A stretch of DNA of 32,815 nucleotides, taken from positions 1 through 32,815 of the forward strand of contig JANDJZ010000567.1 of the NCBI GenBank assembly GCA_027943245.1. The letters are read 5' to 3'. The first letter of the stretch is position 1, and the number at the start of each line of letters is the position of its first letter. The notes below the pieces were generated by a model. That model was not told where the DNA came from. It worked only from the letters and a program-made list of their open reading frames with translations, and did no database searches. A program made the translations under genes and the position numbers. Below, in pieces: positions 1 to 10,279 of this stretch. Source of the stretch: Acanthamoeba sp. SK_2022b (lineage: Eukaryota > Discosea > Longamoebia > Acanthamoebidae).

Positions 1-579
1 CCCTGCCCTGGGCCAGGTTGGCCAGTGTATACTGCAGCGCAGACACCACCTCCTGAGTGATGATCATGTCGGCGTTTGCGAACAGCAAGTAGTCGCCTTT
101 GGCCTGCCGGCGCGCGGTCTCGAAGAGCGTGTCGATGTGGGGCTTGCCCCACTCCTCGCTCCTGTCCCGCAGGAAGAGCACACGACATCCGAACTCTCGT
201 GCAAGCTTCAACGTGGCGTCGTCGCCCACATCGGCTGAAAGTCGTGGTAGAGCCACCCTCTGTCAGCACTTACGCTCTGCGAAAGAGGGAGGGGGCAGTG
301 CGACGAACCAAACACCAGTATCTCTGGTTGTGGGCGGAGCAGGGTGAAGCTCTTGAGACATGCCCGCTGGACCACGGTGGGGTTGTGCATTGTGGTGAAG
401 ACAGTCATCCAGGGCAAGGCAGCCTCGTCTTCAGCCGAGGCGTCGACACGGGTGGGGATGTGTAGTATCAGCAAGATGATGAAGGGAAGGAAACATGACA
501 AGGCACCAAGGCTATCGTGCGAGTAACTCTTGATATCGGTCAGAAAACTTCTGAGACCTTGGTGCCCACGCCGCGTCAT
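1..579 (-). CDS. Glycosyltransferase-like type II membrane protein (3' part outside window)
   Basis: Not a named gene to me, but the fold is recognisable. The proposed exon 1 is 579-309 and exon 2 is 234-1, which runs off the window. Exon 1 codes for a short basic N-terminus, one hydrophobic anchor (LSCFLPFIILLILHI) and then WMTVFTTMHNPTVVQR, typical of the first beta strand of a GT-A nucleotide-sugar transferase. Exon 2 reads DVGDDATLKLAREFGCRVLF and later DYLLFANADMIITQEV; the NAD triplet in that strand sits where the metal-binding DxD lies in GT-A enzymes. The layout suggests a Golgi/ER lumenal enzyme; donor and acceptor are unknown. The intron uses donor GTTCGT in phase 1; a stronger-looking GTAAGT at 274-269 breaks the frame. 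The start at 579 is the first ATG of the open frame, so the N-terminus is uncertain. Confidence 0.6.
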
Positions 580-831
580 CTACCGAGATAACACGAAAAG
601 TTCAATTATATCAAGATAAATTGCAAAAAGAAATGAGAGAAACTGGGTTATCCTTCTCGGGTATGCAAGGCTTAAAAAGGACATCCTGCAACTTTCTCGG
701 TTAAGAGATTGCCGATTTTCTTATTGGCTCGAGCTTTTGGGAAATCTTGGTGAATTGGGCGCGCATGATCAGAACATGTACGGGAGCATTCCACGACAGA
801 AGTTGCAAGCCCAACGCACCAACAGCGCATC
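580..831. promoter_or_regulatory. Divergent intergenic/promoter region between glycosyltransferase-like gene and Zn2Cys6 gene 1
   Basis: About 250 bp separate two divergent start codons. It holds an AT-rich stretch (590-640), a TATA-like CTTAAAAAGGACATCC at 671-686 and an inverted-CCAAT-like ATTGGC near 723. A related block occurs upstream of the paralogue (10101-10175), with CTTAAAAGGACATCC, a TCTCGGT element and ATTGGC in the same order. Conservation between paralogues is the main support; transcription starts cannot be seen. Confidence 0.45.
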
Positions 832-2500
832 ATGGTTCCCTCCGAAGGAGGGCAACCCAGTAAGGGAAAGAAGGCGCCGTCGTGCTACCTCTGTCGGGCC
901 TCCCACATTGCCTGCGGACCGTACAACTCCGCCCACCAACAATAGACGTTTAATGATGCCCATGTACTACCTTTGGTTGCTCCGTAGTGACACACAATAT
1001 ACATCACAACACACGCGACTCCAGGGAGCGGCCGTGCGGACAGTGCTTGAGGAAGGGCAGGCCCGACCTATGCTGCGACCCACCACCGCGCAAGAAGGGC
1101 CGCCCAGCCCGCAACGATCCGCGCCACCGCTCCAAGCACCTCCCCCACAGTTCGGAGTCAGGCAAGCGAACCGATCAGGACGACCTGACACTGCTTCTGG
1201 TCGAAGAGGTGGTGCGACTTCGGCGAGAGCTCGACGCGACCCGCCTCGAGCTCCAACTGGCCCGCGAGGTCGAGTGCGACTGCCGCGCCACGAAGAGGCC
1301 ACGCTCGAGCGAGATGCCTCCACCGCCTCCACCGTCGCTCCTGGCCTCGTCGCCCTTCTTGATGAGCGTGGGCGGCACGGACGCGATGGAGGAGGACAGC
1401 GACAGAGGCCTGCGGGAGGCGCGGGCGGCGATGTCGTTCCTGCAGTTCTACCGGTTTGGGCCCGAGAGGCCCTTCCTGCTCAGCAACCTGCGCGAGTGCG
1501 TGCCTCCCTGTGGCTCGCGTCGTCACCGACTCACATCATCTGCTCACCTCGTCTCTCCTTGCCCGCCACCAGTAAGCCGGTCCTGGGGGCAGAGCGCAAG
1601 GGCGACTGGTTCATCTTCGCCTACATCAACGAGCCCCTGGCCAACCTGCTTCAGCTCACCCCGGTAAGCTCTCCTCGCTAACTCGTCTACGACATGTCTG
1701 ACGTGGGGGCATTGCCCAATCGGGGCGTAGAGAGACTTGGGCCAAACCATAACGATGAGCGCGTGCATGCCCGTACAAAGGGCCGCCCTGGAGAAGAAAC
1801 AGTACGCCCAACTCCCCCCCTCCCCTTCCCAATCACCACGCTCGAGGCCACATGTTTCCAACCGCGACACCGTGTCCGTGTTTGTGTGCCAATTTGCGCT
1901 ACGCAGTGATCCGTGGTCGGTGAGCGACATCATGGCGGTCTCCCGCCTGTTGTGCGGCAGGGATGGCCGCATGTGGCGAGTGGCCGCCAACATGCAAGTC
2001 TTTTTTGATGAGCGAGGCCAGGCACGTGATCTTCCACCCACCCACGTTAGCTGTACTTCAGCTTGGTCTGCCTCGCCTAACCGAAGCGTTGTCGGTCCTC
2101 CTCCGTCGCAACGAATAATCTGCAGTGCAAGCACACGCTGGTGGTCATCCATCACTGGGAGCCCGGGCAGCTACAACCAGGCGAGGTCTTCCGCATGCCA
2201 TTGTGCGACTCGGAATCGCTCGACCACTCGCCACCATGCCAGCTCAAGCACCAACAGCCAGCGGCCCACATGAACCACTTTCCCGAGCAGAAGCCCGACA
2301 ATATCCAGGCCCAGCAGCAACCGCCACTGTATCCTCATCAGCATTATCAACAGAAGCAGCTTCATACGCTGATCCAGAGTGTCGAAGAGGACGGCCATTT
2401 GGACCACGAGACCATCTACTCGCTTCTTGGCTTCTCTTTGGACGAGCCAGCGTGCGATGGGCCGCCGCAGGTCCCAGGCTTCACCCCTCCTCCTCCATGA
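832..2500 (+). CDS. Zn2Cys6 (fungal-type zinc cluster) transcription factor, copy 1, ERT1/AcuK-like
   Basis: Probable nuclear DNA-binding regulator. Exons: 832-920, 1025-1495, 1573-1663, 1907-about 2025, 2126-2500. Joining exons 1 and 2 (phase 2) gives CYLCRASHIACGPERPCGQC followed by LRKGRPDLC. This is a complete C-x2-C-x6-C-x5-C-x2-C-x8-C cluster, followed by a basic patch (RKKGRPAR) and a leucine-rich helix (LLLVEEVVRLRRELDATRLE) that could dimerise. A PAS-like segment follows (WFIFAYINEPLANLLQL, then SDPWSVSDIMAVSRLL and WRVAANMQVFFDERGQ), as in fungal ERT1/AcuK/RDS2 regulators of gluconeogenic carbon use. The tail is Gln/His/Pro-rich and ends SLLGFSLDEPAC. The exon 3-4 join is out of frame by two bases, so a micro-exon or unusual splice is missing from my model, and the exon 4-5 join is also uncertain. 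The start is the first ATG after an in-frame stop. Confidence 0.8.
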
Positions 2501-3553
2501 CGAGCTCGTCTCCCCACTCGCTCTCTGCTGTGAAGGAAAGAACGAAAAGCTGTGTTATTGGTCTTTGGCAGTGCTTTTGTTAGCGTATCTGTGATCATTT
2601 GCCCTGTTGGGCAGTGGGTCAGGACATGTCTTGGCAGCACACCTTCTTAGAGATCGGTGACCTTGAGGTTGTTGTGCTTGGTTGTACAAAATTTGGAACA
2701 TGAGTTTATGAGAGAGGCTGATGTACATGTTGCCTGGGCCTATGCCAACATGGTGATTCTGTGACAAATGCCTGTCAACAAGCTCTCTCTTCATCAGCTC
2801 CTGCCTGTGCTCAGATTCTCACTCAGCAATCCCATGAAGCAAACCCTGACCCAAGCACTTTTGCAAGCATGACGCCATGTAATTCCTGGTTCTGTGGTGG
2901 CTGCAAAGGGAGAAATGGACCCAATGGGAAAACCATGAGCAATGAAACCATGAGCTGGCTCATGGACTTTAACAACAACAACAACAACAACAAGGAAGCA
3001 TGAGGGCATTGAAGTTAGATGGTCTTAATTCCATGGTTAATGATATCAAGCAGGGGCATATGTAAGCAATGCTGCATAACCAGGAAATTTTTTGGCCAGG
3101 ATACACTGTGTATATAAAATAAATCTTTATTGATGTGATGGGCGAAAATTGTGGCTAATTTCTTGGAAGTCATGGTACTTGAGACACTGAGGAAGGAGAA
3201 CATGAGCTCAGTTGGATTGACCTCTGGAGAGGTGACATACATAAAGCTTGGACCAGGAGAGGTGGATGAAAATACAATAGGAGGCTCAAATGCCCCCTCC
3301 CTCCTGCTCATTTGGATGTTCATAGATCAAGCACTGGATCTGTAGCTTGAGATGATGGTGCAGTAGATGCGACTCAGTGAGCCAGTCCAAAAGCTCTGCG
3401 CTGCAGCTTGTACTCTCTCAGAAGCGAGCTTAATGCAAATTGCAGCTACACAGTTATTGACAGGGTAGAGAGAGGGGTTCTCTACGAGTTATGGTTATAT
3501 CAATGTGCCGCTACCACATAACCAGGAACATATGAGTTGAAATACAACCCTGA
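2501..3553. other. Non-coding, CpG-poor stretch after Zn2Cys6 gene 1
   Basis: No convincing gene. The open frames are short and lack recognisable domains or compatible splice partners. Base composition changes just after the zinc-cluster gene: CpG becomes rare and TG/CA frequent. A (AAC)n microsatellite of about eight units lies at 2971-2994. The stretch probably contains the 3' UTR of gene 1 and the edge of the repeat-rich island. Confidence 0.5.
2971..2994. repeat. (AAC)n trinucleotide microsatellite
   Basis: About eight uninterrupted AAC units are visible in non-coding DNA. Confidence 0.9.
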
Positions 3554-4528
3554 TCAAGAAGGGCGAGGGTGGTGTTGGTGGGGGCGACCATGGCGACGGG
3601 GGATCCAAGAGCTCGAGGGTGATGCTGTGGGCGTAGTTGTGTATGAGACTGAGCTTGTTGGAGAAGGAGAGGGAGAGAGCGAGCTGGTAGACGAGGGTGA
3701 GCTCGTTGTTGAGGGTGAGCTGGTCGGTGAGGGAGAAAGCGAGGGCGAGGGACTGCTGGTTGGCGAAGGAGAGGGAGAGACCGAGCTGGTTGATGAGGGC
3801 GAGCTGGTTGATGAGGGCGAACTAGTCGACGAGGGAGGGGGCGAGGGGGTGCTTGTTGACGAAGGAGAAGGGGAGAGTGAGCTGGTCGAAGAGGGCGAGC
3901 TGCTCGATGAGGGCGAGGGCGAGGATGAACTGGTTGCTGAGGGCGAACTAGTCGAAGAGGGCGAGCTGCTCGATGAGGGCGAGGGTGAGGATGAACTAGT
4001 CGCTGAGGGCGAGCTGGTCGACGAAGGCGAGGGTGAGGGCGAGAATGAACTTGTCGCTGAGGGTGAACTGGTCGTTGAGGGCGAACTGGTCGACGAGGAC
4101 GAGGGCGAGGGAGAGGATGAACTGGTTGTTGAGGGCGAACTGGTCGACGAGGGCGAGCTGGTCGACGAGGGTGAGGGTGAGGGCGAGGATGAACTAGTTG
4201 CTGAGGGCGAGCTGCTCGATGAGGGCGAGGGCGAGGCCGAACTAGTCGCTGAGGGTGAGGGTGAGGGCGAGGATGAACTGGTCATTGAGGGCGAACTGGT
4301 CGACGAGGGCGATGACGAAGGTGTGCTGGTTGACGAGGGAGAGGGAGGGGATGAGCTGGTCGCCGGCGAGGGCGAGGGCGAGGGCGAAGGCGAGCGGGTC
4401 GGTGAGGGTGAGCTGGTAGGTGAATTGGCCGGTGTGGTCGAGCTTGTTGGCGACGCAGTGCCTAGGCCAGCTTTTGTAGTAGTAACGCAGACCAAAAGGA
4501 TGAACAGACAACAGAGGTGAATATGCAT
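3554..4528 (-). CDS. Secreted Ser/Pro/Thr-rich mucin-like protein
   Basis: One open frame of 324 codons. The ATG at 4528 is followed by a clear signal peptide ([20 protein letters not shown]) and then about 270 residues made almost only of Ser, Pro, Thr and some Ala, in units such as SPSSTSSPS. It ends [17 protein letters not shown]. Such stretches are normally heavily O-glycosylated stalks of surface or secreted proteins; the Kelch protein at 24.5 kb has a shorter linker of the same type. The DNA is a degenerate 18-bp-type minisatellite, so the opposite strand is also open for more than 300 codons (Glu/Gly/Leu/Val). I prefer the minus strand because of the signal peptide. No folded domain or membrane anchor is visible, so a further exon may be missing. 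Function unknown. Confidence 0.5.
   Translation of the reverse strand: MHIHLCCLFILLVCVTTTKAGLGTASPTSSTTPANSPTSSPSPTRSPSPSPSPSPATSSSPPSPSSTSTPSSSPSSTSSPSMTSSSSPSPSPSATSSASPSPSSSSSPSATSSSSPSPSPSSTSSPSSTSSPSTTSSSSPSPSSSSTSSPSTTSSPSATSSFSPSPSPSSTSSPSATSSSSPSPSSSSSPSSTSSPSATSSSSPSPSSSSSPSSTSSLSPSPSSTSTPSPPPSSTSSPSSTSSPSSTSSVSPSPSPTSSPSPSLSPSPTSSPSTTSSPSSTSSLSPSPSPTSSVSYTTTPTASPSSSWIPRRHGRPHQHHPRPS
3630..4420. repeat. Coding minisatellite (GAGGGCGAGCTGGTCGAC-like units)
   Basis: Degenerate tandem units of 6-codon multiples, with core GAGGGCGAAC/GCTGGTCGA interspersed with GAGGGCGAG runs. All length changes keep multiples of three, so both strands stay open. This suggests length variation under coding constraint. 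Confidence 0.8.
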
Positions 4529-6540
4529 CTTGTCGAACGCCTGGCAGACCAGGCAGACCAGCAAGGCCTTTGACGTTATACCTCGCCCAAGTTGCTTTTT
4601 TGATAAGGGCCCGCAATGCGGGAAGCATGTCGCGTTGCGTCGCGAGAAAGGCAAGGATAGGATGGACAGGGAAGGGTAAGAGTGTCACTACTGCGTCCTT
4701 AGGTGGCCCAGAGGCGGCCAAGCAAAGGATGCGCCACAAGGACGATAAAAAGTGAAAAAAGGCGGGCACAAGACAAAAGACGTGAGGCGGAGTTGAGCAT
4801 CGCCAGGCCTCAGCACCGGTACCCAATAAACAGTGGGACGGAGTTGCAGTTCATGGTCGATGGGAGGGAATCAAAGACAAGCACCACAGCGTGCTCGACC
4901 TCGTCCTACTTGATATCGCTGGCCTCCATTGCACTCTGGATGACGCCCAAGAAGGCCTGAGGTGGTGGAACAGCCCAGTTGGGAAGGTCGCTGATGGTGC
5001 ACCTGAACTTGTCCTTGCCACACAAGACCATGGTCTTATAGTGCACGATGCCTTTGCTCCCTAAGGTGGTGCTCTTCATTGCTGCCACCCACTGACGCCC
5101 TGACTCTGTCCCCACAGTGAGATGACGTGTGCATGTGTGTGCATGCTAAATTGGTCTGCAGTGGAGGGTGGGACGTTGATCACACTGGCTTCACAAGCTT
5201 GTTCACTTGGTGCTCAACTGTGCTGGCTCTTCCTTGTGGCAACAGTTGGTGTCAAGTCAGTCTGGCTAGGCATTTCTGCAGTTGCCACCAGGCTGGAGGG
5301 CGACTTGAGAGAGGAGTGTGTGCAACGCCACAGACCAAATCCACCTTGTCACATCATTGTCATCATCCATCTCAGTGGGCCTCAATGGAGGGGTGGGCTT
5401 CAACAGAGGGGCTTCAACAGAGGGGTGGGCTTTGGAGTATCATGAGCTTTTATGCACTGGTGCGCCTTTGATGGTGGCCTCACACTGAGACATTGGGCGT
5501 TTGCATGACAAGGGCCTCATCTGCGTGTTCCCATGTCAAGTCAGCCTTTTTCTTAAGAATGGCATTGTATCTGCCTGGCCCTGTGTGTGCCACCACCTTG
5601 ACCTTCTCCAAAGCACCCTTCAGAATGTCAGTGTTGGACTGGTAGATGGTCAGATATGGACCCACCATGGAAGAAGTGGGGGTCTGGACTGTGTACCTCT
5701 GACACTGTGTCACTGGCCTTTGGCAAACTCTTGGCTTGGGAGTGGCTTTGGCCTGCTTGCCCTCATCATCCCCTTCTGCCTCCACCATGGCAATTGAGCC
5801 GCTGGCCAATAGCCTGTGACCAAAGAGTGAAGGCCTGCCACCCACTGCAGCTGTTGCACCGCTGATCTACAACCAAATCAGCCCCAGCGCAAGGCAAATG
5901 GAAAGGAAAGGGTGTACCACACTGCCAGATGGACCTCCAACATTCAGCTTTGGTTTCTGGGCGTCTTCTTCATTGTCCTCGTCCTCATCCTTGTGCTTGT
6001 CAGCCCACTTTGGATTGATTGCCTTGCCTGTGTCAGGTATGAAAAGCAGGAAAACTGGAGCAGGAAGAAGGACGTTGCCTTTTTGCTGCCTGACAGGCTG
6101 GTTGTGCCTGACAGGCTGCTAGCAGATACTCAACCCACCAGGCAATGGATTCCTTTGTGTGGCCTGGCTTGGTGGACAGGCGTGACTTGTCATCACATAG
6201 CCACTCACCACAAGATTTAACTGCCACCACTACTACAAGGCACTCTCAGTGTGCCTGATCCTCTGTGTCATGGGTTAATGTTGACTTGCATTGAAGATCT
6301 TGAGGGGCCATACTTTGGAGGGAAGATGCAAATTATTTATGTGGTGTGTAGTAATTTGATAACACCTCCCTCTCCAGGTCTGCTTTGATCTTGTTTGGCT
6401 GGAGAGTTTGCTTGTTGTTGTCAACAAGAATTGCAAGATGCGCCTCCATGGTGAGCTGCTTTGACCATATAATGTCCGATGCACTCATCATGCATTCAGT
6501 ATGCTATGAAAAAAAAAAAAAAAAAAAAAATAATACAATT
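4529..6540. other. Repeat-island stretch with short unassigned ORFs
   Basis: No gene can be assigned. Two minus-strand frames look more protein-like than chance (5115-4906 and 5845-5480) but match nothing I recognise. A short direct duplication (GGGCTTCAACAGAGG) lies near 5396-5425, and a poly(A) tract of about 22 bases at 6509-6530 could mark a former retroposed 3' end. CpG is scarce throughout. Confidence 0.4.
5480..5845 (-). CDS. Hypothetical 121-codon ORF in repeat island
   Basis: Open frame with ATG at 5845. It encodes a basic, hydrophilic protein with a plausible end (KKKADLTWEHADEALVMQTP) and balanced composition, unlike the other frames here. No domain is recognised. It may be a piece of a transposon protein, given the KDZ-like relic about 1 kb away on the other strand. 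No support from splice sites or neighbours. Confidence 0.2.
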   Translation of the reverse strand: MGGRPSLFGHRLLASGSIAMVEAEGDDEGKQAKATPKPRVCQRPVTQCQRYTVQTPTSSMVGPYLTIYQSNTDILKGALEKVKVVAHTGPGRYNAILKKKADLTWEHADEALVMQTPNVSV

Positions 6541-6871
6541 TGGTGTACCTTCCACAAGATTAAGAAGTGTGTACCACAGCTTGACATGTCTTACACAAGA
6601 ACGTTCACCCTGCCCTGTCCAAATTTCACTCACACTTGTGGTGTAGCATCATCTGCAGTACACATGCACAAACAACATTGAGGAAGAGCTTAACAAAAAG
6701 TTCAAGTCCATGCTGCCCTTCCCTGGTGTACAGTCCTTTGCCAACCAAACACAGATTGTGCATTGCAACCCAGATGTATGTAGGTACCTAGTCTATTACT
6801 AAAGTCTTTGGGTGATATTACTAATAATTTTCTATGCACAGGGCAAGCTGGTGGTCGCAGCCCTCATGGAA
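6541..6871. other. Possible upstream exon of the KDZ-like relic
   Basis: A short protein-like frame (EEELNKKFKSMLPFPGVQSF, about 6675-6734) lies upstream of an intron-like segment (donor near 6777, acceptor TATGCACAG at about 6841). It could be the preceding transposase exon, but the reading phase is ambiguous. Confidence 0.2.
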
Positions 6872-7535
6872 GGGAGATGGACTCCTTCATTTCAGTCACT
6901 GAGCTCCTTTTCAAGGAAATGATCAAGAGCCCACAGGAGCGCAAGTGTTGGCATCTCCACATCAACATTGTGCACCTCCTCCAGCATGAGAGCTTCAGCC
7001 GCCCAGATCTTGATGAAACTTGGAAGCAAAAATCAACACCTGGAAGGTGATGATGGTGGGTTTGTATGGTACAGTCATAAATTGGCGCAAGCAGCCAAGC
7101 AAGCAAAGAGGGGGAAGAAGGGGAAGGACAAAGTGGAAGACAAGAGCACCCTATTGTACAAGCAACATGGAGATGGAGAAAATGCTCAGCTTCACCTTCC
7201 CAAACTTTGAGGTGGTTGAGCACTGGCCAGAGATGATCCAGTTCCTCAGGCCCCCATGGGTGCAAGACACTCAGCTGTGGGAACATCAGCACCTGGCAGC
7301 AAAGAAGACTGTGCAGCAAACAAACCAGCAGAACACAGAGAAAGTGATCTTCATTAAGGTGCGATTCTTTCTGCATTTAGAGAAGCACTAACTTAATTTT
7401 TTTCTGGTCCAGACCCATGACAAGGATGTGGTGTTGCTCCATGCTGTGTATGCAGGTCTGCTCATCAGACCTACCAGCACTGAAGAGGCCATACTCACTG
7501 ACAGTGGCGCAGCCAAGTGTGGATATCACCCATAA
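6872..7535 (+). pseudogene. Decayed KDZ/Plavaka-like DNA transposase, C-terminal part
   Basis: Three frames must be joined to read a transposase-like C-terminus, so it is broken. Segment 1 (frame from about 6872) reads LLFKEMIKSPQERKCWHLHI and then VHLLQHESFSRPDLDE. This pattern precedes the conserved C-terminal block in Kyakuja-Dileera-Zisupton/Plavaka transposases. A +1 shift leads through a Lys-rich spacer, and another shift leads to FTFPNFEVVEHWPEMIQFL followed by DTQLWEHQHLAAKKTVQQTN, equivalent to the family's block with PKFH..., then E.LH...AK..YR.TN. A 54-bp GT-AG intron (7359-7412) joins in frame to THDKDVVLLHAVYAGLLIRP and a stop at 7535. The intron survives while the frame does not. 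Family placement is from pattern recall only. Confidence 0.45.
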
Positions 7536-10100
7536 CCACAAGCGCAATCTCCTGCTTGCAGTACAGTGTGAACTCTCAGTGGGTGAGCATTTAGTTGCCT
7601 TTAACGAAATCCATTCCCACAGTGGGGCACACTACTACAGACACTTCCTCCAACCTGGCCATAGCATTGTGCTACATGTGCCAGTTCAATGCAGTGGGGT
7701 GTGTTTCCAAATCTCTCTGTCTTTTCACAACTGACCAGTTCATATAGGTCAAGTTCAACTTCCTTGATAGCATGGAGCCATAGCTTCTTGATCCAGTGGA
7801 GGCCCAGCAAGAGGTTGTAGTGGGAATGATCACTTGGATCCTCTCAATTGAGTGTAATCACGCCATGCATGCATGGCTAGAGCTTGAGCTGGCTTTGATG
7901 AGGGCTTTTGCCGCTTCAAGGAGAGCCAACATCGTTTCTACATGCCTTTGGGCTGGAACGACTGGACTGTGGCACAGTGTATCTGTCCGGCCAAGAAGGG
8001 CGCCTATCTCTGCAATAACCACCACCCAGTGGCAGCTGGGCAACAAGTGGGCAACACTGCCCTCACCATTCGTTGCTCAACCAGCACTTGCCTGTGCAGC
8101 AAATCATGCTTTGGAGCAACTCTCTGAGGTGTGTCACACACCCATAAAACATTACTGACACTTAATTTTCAGAGTGACCTTGAGAATGAAGGATGAGCAT
8201 GGCACAGCAGACCATGAGGCAGGCGAGGACAGGATTGAGAACGGTGTGGTTGACTGCAGGTGGGCGGGGTGGTGGACTGCAGGCAGGCAGAACCATTATG
8301 TAAATCAAAAGAGAAAAGACACATCCACCTTTGTACTGCTGACCAAAACGTGACCACATCCTGCCACTTTTTGGTGATTGCAAACCACCTGAAAGGTGGA
8401 GCACAGGTGGACAAAGCACTACTTGTCCACCTCCAGGCCACATATAGTTCTGGCAGGAGGAATAAACACCCAGTGTTCTCTCTCTTGTTTTGTGTGGTGT
8501 GGAGCGACTGTAGGGCTTGGAGGGGAGGAATATAAGTTAAGTTACCTACAAGATTGTGAGTGCATGGATATTAGAAGCAGCATAGTTGTAAACCCATTTA
8601 AAATGGATTAACAAGTCAGTGGATTATTGAAGAGGGTAGCCAGTTAAAGTAAGCCTTGGCTGCAGTTAGCAGATATAAGGTTGCTGCCTGCTGATGGGCT
8701 TGCAAGGTGGCAAGTAGGTGGAAAACTCATGTAAAGGTCAAGCCATGTAACATCAATGAAACCATGAATGGAGTCGCATTAGATAGCAACATGTCACTAA
8801 CAGGCTATTGGTGAGTACATAATTACCATGTGATTGACTGAGAAGGGAAGATTTCCGGAGTAGGGAGATAGAGAGGAAATTCAGTGGAGAGAAGTTGGAC
8901 GTTGAGATCGATTCTTCCAATAGAACCAGCCAAAATCACAGAGAAGACACCAGGATCAGTGTTTGCTTCCTGCTGCTGTAAGTGATTCCTCTGTCACTCT
9001 GTTCATCTGTCACACTCCTTTTCAATAATGCGCCAATCCTTATACTTTTGCCTATTCAACTGTAAGCTATTTACATGCACTTAATCAGTCAATCATCCTA
9101 CACAGAATTTTGATGTTCTTGTGCTCCGTGTGAAAGAGCTTAAAGAAGGTCAAGGCTAATCTTGGTGCTATAGAGCATGTAGAGATGATCCTTGGTTACA
9201 ATCATGGGCATATAGATGCTGGATATTGTTGGGGGCATGACATCCCAACTGATATGCCACATTAAAATTGGGCACAAAGAACCCCTATTCTTGCAATCCA
9301 AGCTTGCTGAGTGGGAGCAAGTTCATGCTCTAGACAGTGCTGAAGCCTCCCCAACCCCATCCAGATTCAAACCACGTTTCAATCAAAACCCCACACCACC
9401 TGCATGACCCTGAGACTGCATCAGCTGATACACTTGATGCCAGTAACCTCTACTGAGAGTGTGGCCTAGTTTTTATGACTTCCATCTCACTTGAGTCCTA
9501 CAAGGTAGAGGTTCAATGTCAGATTCTAAAGACGATGGAAGAGATAGGCCATACTTTAGAGATGGCTGTCCTGGCTGCACAGCTCATTGGTCAGCTCTGT
9601 GGCCTCAGAGTCAAGGCTACTCACCTTCCTGTCTTCCAACTACACATAAATAAGAATTGCTTTAGGTACCTTAAAAGTCACGAAGAAGAAGTGCTTGAGA
9701 TGGCCATAGCAAGTTCACAATGGAAACATTCTTGTTGCATGACTTGATGAAGTCACTGTTGAACCAGTCAAGGATTGATTGCTGATGTGTGTTGCTGAAC
9801 TCTGGCACAATTTTACTAGCAAGCAGTTCGCTACAAAGTTGTTTTAGCACACATAATATTGTTAACTTTGTAATGTGTTCAGCAGGGAGTTGGAATAAAG
9901 ATGAAATTTCTCAGAGCTGTGACAAAAATGAGAACACAATGCCAAGGAACCAAGCATGAAGAGGAAGATGCAGGTGATAAAGGTTATGAGGTAGTGTGTG
10001 ACACCTGTGCACATAGGCCAGACAAAGGTGCAACTTGCATGGTGTCATCACCATCAAAGATTAGATTGTGACCTGTGCAACGAAGCGTTAGGTACATTTG
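7536..10100. other. 2.5-kb unassigned repeat-island DNA
   Basis: Nothing I can call. Frames around 7796-8158 and 9216-9747 are open for 60-120 codons but show no domain, no signal peptide and no consistent splice partners. CpG is depleted and AT rises from about 8600. The stretch is probably further decayed transposon sequence and intergenic DNA up to the promoter of the second zinc-cluster gene. Confidence 0.4.
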
Positions 10101-10279
10101 CTTAAAAGGACATCCCGCTTCTTTCTCGGTCTAGATTCACCGCATTAGGTTTTTTGCTCGTCGATTTTCTCATTGGCCAGGGCAGTTTTGGAAATCTCGT
10201 GGACTTGTTCTCACATATGATTACAACACATCTTCCAGGTGCGGAAGCATGCCACGACGGCAGAAGTTGCAAGCTCGCA
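10101..10279 (+). promoter_or_regulatory. Promoter/5' UTR region of Zn2Cys6 gene 2
   Basis: Similarity to copy 1 starts abruptly at about 10101 (CTTAAAAGGACATCC, compare 671-686). It continues through TTTCTCGGT, ATTGGC at 10171 and the block CCACGACGGCAGAAGTTGCA ahead of the start codon. A TATA-like CTTAAAA and CCAAT-like ATTGGC in conserved order suggest shared regulation of the two paralogues. Confidence 0.45.

Noticed and set aside
737..1681. 314-codon plus-strand ORF across the zinc-cluster gene 1
   Set aside because: Reads in the wrong frame through intron 1 and exon 2 (Arg/Pro/Ala-rich shadow of GC-rich coding DNA); the spliced zinc-cluster frame explains the region.
3537..4520. Plus-strand 327-codon Glu/Gly/Leu/Val repeat protein
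   Set aside because: Product of the minisatellite read on the other strand; no signal peptide, no sensible N-terminus. The minus strand has both.
6864..7376. 170-codon minus-strand ORF at 6.9-7.4 kb
   Set aside because: Antisense of the KDZ-like transposase blocks; Leu/Cys/His-rich composition without domain, while the plus strand has family-like blocks and a usable intron.
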